A stretch of DNA of 24,081 nucleotides, from assembly GCA_016191715.1 (NCBI GenBank), contig JACPVN010000492.1:1-24081 (forward strand). Direction: 5' to 3'. The DNA is from Ignavibacteriota bacterium (GTDB taxonomy: Bacteria > Bacteroidota > Ignavibacteria > UBA10030 > SZUA-254). Every line of letters begins with the position of its first letter. The first letter of the stretch is position 1. Below the pieces are notes generated by a model that had not been told where the DNA came from, ran no database searches, and saw nothing but the letters and a program-made list of their open reading frames with translations. The translations under genes were made by a program, and so were the position numbers. Shown in pieces: positions 15,808-24,076 of the stretch.

Positions 15808-16625
15808 TTCTGATTTATTAATATGTACATACTCATAGTTACTAAAACATTTTGTACGGCGTTAGATATCTAATTGAAACTGATGCGGCTTGATTCTTGA
15901 CAGAGAATAGTACGTACTTAAACTGCTCAACTTTCACGGATATTTCTTCAGAGTCGAACTGTCATTGATTTACATTTCTGTGATGGCTATTTTTTTTACT
16001 CATTTGCCCTGTACATATTTAGTACATCTTCATAAGCAAGAGTTGGACTTTGGGTGTTGCCGGTTTTTGTAGCATAGAACACTGAGGCAATACGCCCAGT
16101 CAGCGGAAAGAACACTTGTCTCAATGAGACAGAGAATGATAAATGAGGTTTGAAATAGAGCGCATGAAGGACTCGCGCAGGTGGGGCTTGGTAAAGAAAC
16201 AACAGATTCGATTATCAATCAATAATCCATTGTCAGATTATCAGGTCTCAGAAGCGCACAGTGTTCGTCCGCTCGGATAACCAATGTTGAAAAATCTGAT
16301 ACAAAGATAATGTATTTTGTTCAAAAAGTCAACACGGATTTCAATAAATTGCAAAATGACTGAGTGTTTTAGTCTGTTAACCCATTATCAGTAAACAGGT
16401 TACACGTCTATCAATTTTAAATAAAAATTAGCAGTCATCATTATCAGATATTCATGAGAAACTGAATTCTGATCGCACATGCGGTGGAAAGAAAGAAGGC
16501 GGGGTTTGCCAACGGGAGGTTGTGTGAATCCCCGCGGACGATTTGAAGAGTGTTTGATTTAGTTTCGCCTGTCATCGGGTTTAATACCAAGGCAACTCTT
16601 CTCAATAAGCAACATGTGTTTTGCA

Positions 16626-16657
16626 GTTGCTTAGTCCCTCCAATTTTTCTACCTTTG
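16626..16657 (+). promoter_or_regulatory. Candidate Bacteroidota-type promoter of the glycosidase-amidase pair
   Basis: TACCTTTG at 16650-16657 matches TAnnTTTG. Twenty bases upstream is GTTG (16626-16629), a 3-of-4 match to the -33 TTTG. It would give a very short leader before the ATG at 16673, and about 22 bases before the in-frame ATG at 16685. Confidence 0.3.
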
Positions 16658-16672
16658 ACTGTCACTTTAACC

Positions 16673-19036
16673 ATGAAAATTCCTATGTTTCAGAATACTG
16701 CAAAACATTTCGTTTATCTTCTTCTTTTTGTTTCCCTTCATGTTCTGTCGAATGCTCAAACACCGGAATATCCATTCCCTCAACACGTCGGATACACTGC
16801 GGGGACAATCAAGCCAAATCATGTTATGCAATCAACGCTTGATGACTCTGTCCGTTCGTTTTACGAGCAGTGGAAATCGCGGTACCTTGTTGCAGGGTGC
16901 GGGATAAATCAATACTACGTATTCTACAATTATGAAGGAGGAGCAACGCCGCCTGATGCAATTTGCGTTTCGGAAGGTCAGGGATACGGAATGTTACTCA
17001 CCGCATACATGGCTGGATTTGACGATAGCGCTAAAATATATTTCGATGGACTGTACAATTATTACCGTGCGCATCCGAGCGACATCAACAATCGCTTGAT
17101 GGCGTGGCGACAGAGAACGGGATGCATCAGCGGAGTTGGTGAACGGAACTCAGCAACCGATGGCGATGTAGATATTGCGTACGCGCTTCTGGTTGCCGAT
17201 AATCAATGGAGAAGCGGCGGGACTATCAACTACAAACAAGAGGCATTGACTCTTCTTGATGCAATCATGCAAGATGAAATCAACCAAAATTTGTTTTCAG
17301 TGAAGTTAGGTGATTGGTCAAATTCTTCCGAACCGTCATTCTTCAACTCAACACGTTCTTCCGATTTTATGCTCAATCATTTCAAACTCTTTGCCGAAAT
17401 TACAGGCGATACAAACTGGAGTCGCATAGCGAACACCTGTTACGATTACATTAGTGCGATGCAAGCGAATTACAGTACAACAACCGGGCTCATTCCAGAC
17501 TTCATTACAAACCTGAACACAACTCCCGCGCCCGCCCATGCGAACTTTCTCGAAGGTTCTCACGACGGACATTACTATTACAACGCCTGCCGGGATCCGT
17601 GGCGTATTGGTGTTGATTATCTTCTTACCGGAGACACACGTGCCTTGACCGTGTTAAATAAAATCAATTCATGGCTGAAGACCGCTACGTCAAACAATCC
17701 GGCAAACATTCGCCCGGGTTACCAACTTAACGGAACTGCGATTCATACCGACTACAGTTCGATGGCATTTACCGCGCCGTTTGCTGTCGGCGCAATGGTT
17801 CATTCTTCAAATCAACAATGGCTTAACGATTTATGGGATGAAATTGTCGGGACGAACATCAATGCAGAGGGATATTATGAGAACTCTCTCAAACTTCTGT
17901 GTATGCTAACTCTTTCCGGAAACTGGTGGAATCCTGTCTCTGAACGAACGATTTCATTTTCCGGTTATGAATGGAGTGTGAAGAACAGCGAAAGCGCATT
18001 GTGGGGACCCGGACCGAACTATTTTTCCGAAAGTCCTTCCAATGTGTGGGTTGATTCGTTCGGCAGATTGCATTTGAAGATTACCGGGAGAAACAACCTA
18101 TGGCAATGCAGTGAGGTGATACTGAACCAAACTCTTGGTTACGGGTACTATGTGTTTCATCTTGCAGAAAATTCCGCCGGACAAATGAATGAGAACGGTG
18201 TTCTTGGTTTGTTCACGTGGGACGACACGGCAGTAAGTGAGAATTACCGGGAAATAGATATCGAATTTGCAAAGTGGGGAAATGCAGGCGACCCGACCAA
18301 CGCGCAATTTGTTGTTCAGCCATGGAACACACCGGGCAATCTTGTGCGATGGACATTTCCGCTGACTGCTGAAACCTCGGCACACTGGTTCGATTGGCAA
18401 GCCGACAGCATTACGTTTGGGAGCGTAAAAGGAACGAACATTTTTCCTCCATATGATTCTCTCATCACTTCTTGGAAATATACAGGCGAAGATATTCCCT
18501 CCGCAGGAACAGAACGGGTGCATCTCAACTTGTGGCTGATAAATGGACTTGCGCCGACTGACAGTCAGGAAATTGAAATCATTGTCTCGAAGTTCGAATT
18601 CAATCCCGAACCACCCTCCGTTGCGAAAGAGTGGAGAATCGTTTCCGTTCCGCGAAGAGTTGCTGACGCGAGGAAGACGGCTCTGTTTCCCGGAACGTAC
18701 TCCGACGCATTTTCTTTCAATCAAACAAACGGATACGAACAACAGGATACATTGCAAATCGGTGTTGGCTACTGGTTGAAGTTTGCCGTCGGACAGGAAG
18801 TACCATTTTCGGGAGATGCAATCACCGAAGATACGATTGAAGTGGTGGAGGGATGGAACCTCGTCGGTTCTATTTCAAATTCGATTGCATCAGGAACGAT
18901 TCTCAGCGTTCCCCCCGGCATCATCACTTCACCTTTCTTTGGTTACAATCGCGGTTATGCTTCTTCTGAAATGATTGAACCGGGAAAAGGATATTGGGTG
19001 AAGGTTTCGCAAAATGGTGTTGTGATTCTCCGATGA
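16673..19036 (+). CDS. Exported GH8-GH16 bifunctional glycoside hydrolase
   Basis: 787 residues from the ATG at 16673, followed by a signal peptide (about 10-28, ending SNAQ); a GTG-initiated extension to 16550 lacks support. Residues about 34-420 form a GH8 domain: the proton donor E101 is in VSEGQGYGM, and ATDGDVDIAYALL (161-173) and CRDPWRIGVDYLLTGD (306-321) are family motifs. Residues about 428-645 form a GH16-like beta-sandwich with the catalytic signature EIDIE (E527, D529, E531). The WNLVS-type module (653-787) ends the protein; there is no NPFNP sorting domain. GH8 enzymes cut beta-1,4-glucans, xylan or chitosan and GH16 cuts beta-1,3/1,4-glucans, so a mixed-linkage polysaccharide is a plausible target. 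It overlaps the amidase gene by 4 bases. Confidence 0.88.
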   Translation: MKIPMFQNTAKHFVYLLLFVSLHVLSNAQTPEYPFPQHVGYTAGTIKPNHVMQSTLDDSVRSFYEQWKSRYLVAGCGINQYYVFYNYEGGATPPDAICVSEGQGYGMLLTAYMAGFDDSAKIYFDGLYNYYRAHPSDINNRLMAWRQRTGCISGVGERNSATDGDVDIAYALLVADNQWRSGGTINYKQEALTLLDAIMQDEINQNLFSVKLGDWSNSSEPSFFNSTRSSDFMLNHFKLFAEITGDTNWSRIANTCYDYISAMQANYSTTTGLIPDFITNLNTTPAPAHANFLEGSHDGHYYYNACRDPWRIGVDYLLTGDTRALTVLNKINSWLKTATSNNPANIRPGYQLNGTAIHTDYSSMAFTAPFAVGAMVHSSNQQWLNDLWDEIVGTNINAEGYYENSLKLLCMLTLSGNWWNPVSERTISFSGYEWSVKNSESALWGPGPNYFSESPSNVWVDSFGRLHLKITGRNNLWQCSEVILNQTLGYGYYVFHLAENSAGQMNENGVLGLFTWDDTAVSENYREIDIEFAKWGNAGDPTNAQFVVQPWNTPGNLVRWTFPLTAETSAHWFDWQADSITFGSVKGTNIFPPYDSLITSWKYTGEDIPSAGTERVHLNLWLINGLAPTDSQEIEIIVSKFEFNPEPPSVAKEWRIVSVPRRVADARKTALFPGTYSDAFSFNQTNGYEQQDTLQIGVGYWLKFAVGQEVPFSGDAITEDTIEVVEGWNLVGSISNSIASGTILSVPPGIITSPFFGYNRGYASSEMIEPGKGYWVKVSQNGVVILR

Positions 19037-20592
19037 AGCGTTTTTTGTTTTTCGTTTGTTGTTGTTTGGGGGTTGGAATTATTCACGCGCAAATCCAATC
19101 GAAAGATACATTGATTGATTATTCTTCAGAGGCAACAGGAGGATTTACAACAAAGAATATTCCTGTTCTGCTCGCGAACGTCAGTCCGTTTCTTGCCGTA
19201 GGAATTATTGCTTCGCGTGATACTTCAGAAGGTGCATTGCCAAACCTTCAGCTTCGTTATTCAAACAATGAAACGGACTGGAGCGGTTGGCAAAACGTTT
19301 CACTTGATGAAGAAGGGGGAAAGGACTCAAACGAGATTGCATTTTCCTTGCAGTTTCTTCCGAAAGAAGCACAAGTACTGCAGATTAATATTTATCTACA
19401 AACAAAAGGCGAAAAACATCTTACCGGTTTTCAACGCCTTCGTATCTCGTTCATTAGTCCGGGTGAATCAGAGAAGGGAACTCCGCAAAAAAGAAAAATA
19501 CTGCAACAAACATTGTTCGATGAGCCGCCGACCTTTCTTTCGAGAACTGAATGGGCTTGCCCCGAAGGACAAACATCGCCACGCTGGACTCCGTTGCACA
19601 CCAACGTCACGCATCTTATCGTTCATCATACTGCCGGCTCGAACAGTTCGTCGGATTGGGCGGCGGTCGTCCGTTCGATTTGGGTGTATCATGCGAACGA
19701 GCGCGGCTGGGGAGACATCGGCTACAATTGGCTGATAGACCCGAATGGCACATTGTATCAAGGACGCGCATGGCTAAACGATTCGATCGAAGATGTTCGC
19801 GGCGGACATTTTTGCGGCGTTTCTCCCGACCCGAATGGCATCAACAACAACGAACAAACTATGGGTGTTTCACTTCTCGGAACGTTTACCTCGAACGCTC
19901 CCACAGACACTGCGTTCAAAACATTGAGAGATGTGTTGGTATGGAAAACGCTCGAACGAAATCTTGAGCCGAAGGATACTTCATATCACGCGCCGACAGG
20001 TCTCACGATTCCCAATATTAGCGGACACAGAGTCGGATGTGCAACTGCATGTCCGGGTGACAGTTTGTATTCCCGGCTTCCCTCAGTGCGGCTTGCGGTT
20101 GACTCGGTTGTAAAAGTCCCCTTCACTACGCTCAACTTGCAAGCAAGTAAAGGTTGGAATCTTTTTTCTTTTCCTGTAGAATTGAACGATGAGAGTGAAA
20201 TTCAGTTTCCGGTTGGAACTTCTACTCTTGTGCGATATAATTGCGGCGGTGGATATTCGATTGAAGAGACACTGAAAGCGGGAAAAGGATATTGGATAAA
20301 ATTTCCCACAGAAGGAACGGTCACAATTTCGGGTGTTCCCCGAACAAGCGATACAATGAATGTCGCCTGTGATTGGAATATCGTCGGAACGCTTTCAGAG
20401 CAAACCCCCGCTGACTCCGTGCAAACATCTCCTGCCGGAATACTCGCCTCACCGTTCTACGGTTATGCGTTAGGAATCTGTTATTACGTTGCAGATACGC
20501 TCATGCCGTTTCAGGCGTATTGGGTGAAAGTGCAACAGGCAGGAAACATCATTCTTCACTCTCCCTCTACAACGATGAATTCCGACAGGTGA
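19033..20592 (+). CDS. Exported N-acetylmuramoyl-L-alanine amidase (PGRP/Amidase_2)
   Basis: 519 residues, starting at an ATG that overlaps the previous stop as ATGA. A signal peptide (1-20, ending HAQ) precedes a beta domain (about 25-142) of the kind found before bacterial PGRP amidases (LRYSNNETDWSGW). The amidase domain is about 168-355. Zinc ligands are H198 (LIVHHTAG), H332 (SGHRVG) and C340 (TACPGD), with Y231 in GYNWLID. The C-terminal WNLFS/GKGYW module (373-508) comes next, and the protein ends shortly after it without an NPFNP domain. The reaction is hydrolysis of the amide between muramic acid and the stem peptide. Linkage to a glycosidase suggests a shared extracellular role, such as attack on other cells' walls or turnover of its own wall. 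Confidence 0.92.
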   Translation: MKRFLFFVCCCLGVGIIHAQIQSKDTLIDYSSEATGGFTTKNIPVLLANVSPFLAVGIIASRDTSEGALPNLQLRYSNNETDWSGWQNVSLDEEGGKDSNEIAFSLQFLPKEAQVLQINIYLQTKGEKHLTGFQRLRISFISPGESEKGTPQKRKILQQTLFDEPPTFLSRTEWACPEGQTSPRWTPLHTNVTHLIVHHTAGSNSSSDWAAVVRSIWVYHANERGWGDIGYNWLIDPNGTLYQGRAWLNDSIEDVRGGHFCGVSPDPNGINNNEQTMGVSLLGTFTSNAPTDTAFKTLRDVLVWKTLERNLEPKDTSYHAPTGLTIPNISGHRVGCATACPGDSLYSRLPSVRLAVDSVVKVPFTTLNLQASKGWNLFSFPVELNDESEIQFPVGTSTLVRYNCGGGYSIEETLKAGKGYWIKFPTEGTVTISGVPRTSDTMNVACDWNIVGTLSEQTPADSVQTSPAGILASPFYGYALGICYYVADTLMPFQAYWVKVQQAGNIILHSPSTTMNSDR

Positions 20593-20617
20593 ACCTCCCC
20601 TTAGCATCATGAATTCA

Positions 20618-20657
20618 TTGACGATTGAATCATTGGAATCAATGACTCAATCGTCAA
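20618..20657. terminator. Bidirectional hairpin between convergent genes
   Basis: The 18-base arms (20618-20635 and 20640-20657) match at 17 of 18 positions around the loop GAAT. It lies between the amidase stop (20592) and the end of the - strand gene (20702). A second copy of CAATCGTCAATG at 20663-20674 can also pair perfectly with 20616-20627, giving an alternative structure. No T-run on either side. Confidence 0.65.
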
Positions 20658-20701
20658 CGGTACAATCGTCAATGTGTTTGTATTGACCTTCTCATTTCAA
20701 T

Positions 20702-23700
20702 TTACTTCAAAACGGTCATCCGTTTCACTTCAGTAACATTTCCTGCCGTTAAGCGATACACATACACTCCACTCGAAAGTTTATCGGCAGAAAACACCAC
20801 GCTCTTCGTTCCAACATCCTGCATTTCATTCACGAGTGTAGCAACTTCTTCTCCAAGGAGATTGTACACTTTCAAAGAAACAACACTATTAACCGATAAC
20901 TGATAACTGATAACGGTACCCGGGTTGAACGGGTTAGGATAGTTCTGCCCGAGTGAAACCCGTTGTGGAAGTTCCGTTACATTGTTTGCTTCGATGGTCA
21001 ACATTCCTTCCGGTTTTATTGAAAACGTAACGACGGGCGTTTTGTTGAAATCATACTCGTTCACAATTACACCCTGCTTTCGTTCGACCAATCTGTAGGA
21101 GGTTCGATGCAGATTGTTTGTCAGAGTCATAGTCAACGGGTATTCCGCCGAACGAATTTCAATCGCGGCTTTAGAAGTTTTTCCTGTGACTGTTTCAATA
21201 CATCTCTGAGACGCAAACCGAACATCAAACACACCGGACGGCGGAACGGGTGGCAAGTCACTCATCAACTCCATCCGTTCGTTTACTTCTGCATCACGCA
21301 AAAACAATCTGCGTTCTCTTCCCATGTTATCTTTGAACTGCAGAGAAGTCAATGCTCTGTCATCATGTTCTGATATGATTGTTGAATTGAACACAGAACT
21401 GTTCAACACAAGAGAACCTGCTTCTGACACCTTCAACCAATATCCTTTTCCGGGGTGAACTGTTGTTGCAATCGTGTAACCGGTATCGGGATGATAACCG
21501 AACAATTGCGAGAGCGTCATCGAAGACGGAATTGGTTCGAGTGATGCGGAAGAAAACGGAGCGCTTAATGAACCGATGATGTTCCACTTATCGTTCACGG
21601 CGATTGTTTCCCGTGATGAAAATATTCCGTACATAGGTAGCGTTGATGCCGCGTCGTATTTTATCCAGAATCCTTCTCCGATGGTTGCCGTGTCAAGTGT
21701 CTTGTATCCCCCGACATATTCAAACGCCTCTGATGCCGCACCGTAAAAGATGTTGCCGATGAGTTCATTCTCGAACCGTGCAGGAACCGAAACAAGATTC
21801 CACGCGGGCAACACGGAAACTGCCAGCAACGGCATTTCAAACACCGTATTGCTTTGGTCAATCAATGTTGAATCGGCTGTATTCAGAATCCGAATCATCG
21901 CTGTTGTTGTTCCTGCGCCGTCAACCGTCCAGACATACGAACCGGATGGAGCCGAATACCCTTCAACGATTGTCGTCCATGTCATTCCACTGTCAACCGA
22001 GAGTTCAATCGTAACAGAATCAACAAGTAAACTCGACCACGAAATAGATTGCTGCGTTCCTATCTGCCACACTTCGCCGCCGTTGGGAATGAGGAGATGA
22101 AGTTGCGGCTGAATGTTTATTATTGTCAATGATGCATCGCTTGTATCTGCAACGGAAGGATTGCCAAGATTGATAATTCGCACGAGCGCTTCAGTCGTGT
22201 CGGAAATGTTTGGCAGTTGCCAGTCAATTATTCCGGTTGAAGCAGTTGTATCGGCAACGATGGTTGTCCATGTTGCACCAGCATCAAGAGAATATTCTAT
22301 CGTCACGTTGCTGACATTTTCATACGACCAGGAAATCTGATGCATGCTTTCACTTTCCCAAATTTCTCCTCCGTTCGGAATAAGGAGGTTGACGCTCACC
22401 GACACAAAAATTGTGAACGATGAACTACTGAGGTCGAGCAGTGTTGTATCGGAAACATCCCGCACGCGGATTCTTCCCTGAGTTGTTGGGGTATTCGGAA
22501 CGCTCCACGAAACACTTCCGGGTGTAGCCGGAAGTGATGATTGAATGATGTTCCAAGTCGAGCCGTCGTTCGTCGAATAAGAAATTTCAACGCTTTCAAC
22601 ACATGCGGCAGACCAGGCAATCGTTGCATTTGTTTCTGCTTTGAGTAACTCACTCCCGTTCGGGGAATCGAGAGTAAGCGAGCGTGTCGTTTTCAAGAAC
22701 GTGAATGTGTCACGTGTGGCAATTTGAGTTGCTTCATCTTTTGTGGTGATATACCATTTGTACGAACCGTTCGCGAGCGACGCGACATTATTCAGTGTAA
22801 ACGTTGTGTCAGTGGAAAGAACGTAGGTTGTATCAACGCCGGGACCTTTCAGTGAAAACCAATAGGTGTGCGGGTCGTTCGCAGGGTTTGCAACACTTGA
22901 CCACTTGAACGATATCGGATTGTTCGTGCAGAATGCTTGCTGGTTTGCCGGTTCGAGTAAACCGACAGGCGTGCGCGCTGCAAGACCATTGAACCGGAAT
23001 ACAAACAGTCCGTTCTGCATATCGCCTGCAATGATTTTCCCCGACCAGAAATACGGATACACAGCCCACACGCCATCGTATCCGCCTGAAGGTTCGAGCG
23101 ACGTATCATAAAATCCCGCTGTCGCCGGCGATGAGGGATTTGTAATATCCACGACCGCAATTCCCGCGGTGTACCATGCAACATACGCATAGTTTCCCCT
23201 GACAAAAACATTGTGCACGATGTCTGCCGGACTGATTGTATATGTTGCAATCGGACTACTCGGTGCGGGCGGAATATTCTGCACGTTCCAGAATTTCAGA
23301 TTTTTTGCTGTGCTTCCGATTTCATCGGTGGAGATAACAACGTTGCCATTTGTCGTTGTCCACACGTTATGTGTACCAGAATTTGCATAATTAATATCCG
23401 TAATATGTGTCGGATTTGCTTTGTTGGTAATGTCGGCAATGTTTATTCCTCCACCACCGTAAATAGCGGCTGCATATAAGCGATTACCATAAACATAACT
23501 ATCATGCGCATAATCTTGTTGATATTGACCGACAAAAACAGGAGTATCAACCTTTGCTAAACTAAAAATTAGTACTCCGCCGGGAGACCAGTTTACACTT
23601 CCATTCAAATACATATATCCATCAAAGATTTCAATGGTATGATTAGCCTGAATGTTCTTTGAACCACTTGTGTAGTTAAACGAACGAACAAGGGTTGCCG

Positions 23701-24076
23701 AGTTCGGAAGGTTTTCCAGATTGATGATTTGTACACCGCTTCCTCCTTCACTGACAACATACGCGCGTTGTTTGTACGTTCTCATTTCGCGCCAGATAGA
23801 GGATGGTCCGCTGATGTGCGTAATTTCCCGAATCGAATCGGTGCTGGTAATATCTATGATTTGCGTGCCAGTGTACGTTCCTACAATCGCATATTCGCGA
23901 CCGTTCGGAGCAACATATCCCCAGCAGGCAGAGTAGGAAACTGGAGGATTATCACTTGAACCTCCGTGTTTCTGGTCAAGATGACCGATGAACGTTAAAC
24001 CGTTCTGCGAAAAAACTGAGAAGGCTGAAAGAACAGACAACGTGATGATGCTTATTATGAATTGAACTAATTTCAT
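20702..24076 (-). CDS. Exported choice-of-anchor-B (LVIVD-type) protein with sorting domain
   Basis: 1124 residues: signal peptide (1-24, ending VFSQ); a beta-propeller-like choice-of-anchor-B region (about 25-362) with repeated blades (GTQIIDIT, GVQIINLENL, GINIADITNKANP, GIAVVDITNPSSP); an Ig-like segment (about 366-462); and three tandem Ig-like copies (about 465-557, 560-652, 657-747) with the pattern PNGGE.W...ISW...V.IEYS.D.G.TW. Next come the WNLVS/GKGYW module (757-893), the LPP..P.GVF linker (about 920-985) and a sorting-type domain (1041-1124, GQNYPNPFNPGTVISY, SGVYVYRL). Proteins of this kind are large surface or secreted adhesin-like proteins with no known enzyme activity. The start lies five bases from the window edge, so its promoter is not visible. 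Confidence 0.88.
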   Translation of the reverse strand: MKLVQFIISIITLSVLSAFSVFSQNGLTFIGHLDQKHGGSSDNPPVSYSACWGYVAPNGREYAIVGTYTGTQIIDITSTDSIREITHISGPSSIWREMRTYKQRAYVVSEGGSGVQIINLENLPNSATLVRSFNYTSGSKNIQANHTIEIFDGYMYLNGSVNWSPGGVLIFSLAKVDTPVFVGQYQQDYAHDSYVYGNRLYAAAIYGGGGINIADITNKANPTHITDINYANSGTHNVWTTTNGNVVISTDEIGSTAKNLKFWNVQNIPPAPSSPIATYTISPADIVHNVFVRGNYAYVAWYTAGIAVVDITNPSSPATAGFYDTSLEPSGGYDGVWAVYPYFWSGKIIAGDMQNGLFVFRFNGLAARTPVGLLEPANQQAFCTNNPISFKWSSVANPANDPHTYWFSLKGPGVDTTYVLSTDTTFTLNNVASLANGSYKWYITTKDEATQIATRDTFTFLKTTRSLTLDSPNGSELLKAETNATIAWSAACVESVEISYSTNDGSTWNIIQSSLPATPGSVSWSVPNTPTTQGRIRVRDVSDTTLLDLSSSSFTIFVSVSVNLLIPNGGEIWESESMHQISWSYENVSNVTIEYSLDAGATWTTIVADTTASTGIIDWQLPNISDTTEALVRIINLGNPSVADTSDASLTIINIQPQLHLLIPNGGEVWQIGTQQSISWSSLLVDSVTIELSVDSGMTWTTIVEGYSAPSGSYVWTVDGAGTTTAMIRILNTADSTLIDQSNTVFEMPLLAVSVLPAWNLVSVPARFENELIGNIFYGAASEAFEYVGGYKTLDTATIGEGFWIKYDAASTLPMYGIFSSRETIAVNDKWNIIGSLSAPFSSASLEPIPSSMTLSQLFGYHPDTGYTIATTVHPGKGYWLKVSEAGSLVLNSSVFNSTIISEHDDRALTSLQFKDNMGRERRLFLRDAEVNERMELMSDLPPVPPSGVFDVRFASQRCIETVTGKTSKAAIEIRSAEYPLTMTLTNNLHRTSYRLVERKQGVIVNEYDFNKTPVVTFSIKPEGMLTIEANNVTELPQRVSLGQNYPNPFNPGTVISYQLSVNSVVSLKVYNLLGEEVATLVNEMQDVGTKSVVFSADKLSSGVYVYRLTAGNVTEVKRMTVLK
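20895..20915 (-). repeat. Short heptamer array inside the sorting domain
   Basis: On the + strand GATAACT occurs twice in tandem, followed by GATAACG; the upstream ATTAACC is a more diverged unit. On the coding (-) strand the array encodes VISYQLSV (about residues 1055-1062), the first strand of the sorting domain. It has the same 7-base period as the arrays in the Bat operon. Confidence 0.65.

Larger units (their letters stand above)
15718..16672. other. Long divergent intergenic region
   Basis: About 955 bases between two divergent genes contain no convincing coding sequence. Most is AT-rich. Visible structure: a dyad TGTCTCA-A-TGAGACA (16117-16131), an imperfect hairpin (16443-16448 with 16468-16473), a GC-rich hairpin GCGGGG/CCCCGC (16499-16504 with 16530-16535) and GCAACT/AGTTGC (16592-16597 with 16625-16630). 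An open frame at 15996-16202 (-) has no recognisable features. The region presumably holds both divergent promoters; a small RNA or a remnant gene cannot be excluded. Confidence 0.5.

Noticed and set aside
15996..16202. Possible small gene on the - strand in the divergent intergenic region
   Set aside because: No recognisable domain, no ribosome binding site, and unremarkable composition; 68 residues is within chance expectation for this length of DNA.
16499..16535. tRNA T-arm-like pattern (GGTT...GAATCC) in the GC-rich stretch
   Set aside because: No acceptor stem, D-arm or anticodon arm can be drawn around it.
16550..16672. GTG-initiated N-terminal extension of the GH8-GH16 protein
   Set aside because: It would bury the signal peptide 41 residues inside the protein. 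The ATG at 16673 is followed directly by a normal signal peptide.
19033..19092. Lipoprotein signal in the amidase because of three consecutive Cys
   Set aside because: The Cys residues lie within the hydrophobic core without an L-[AS]-[GA]-C lipobox, and an HAQ cleavage site follows.
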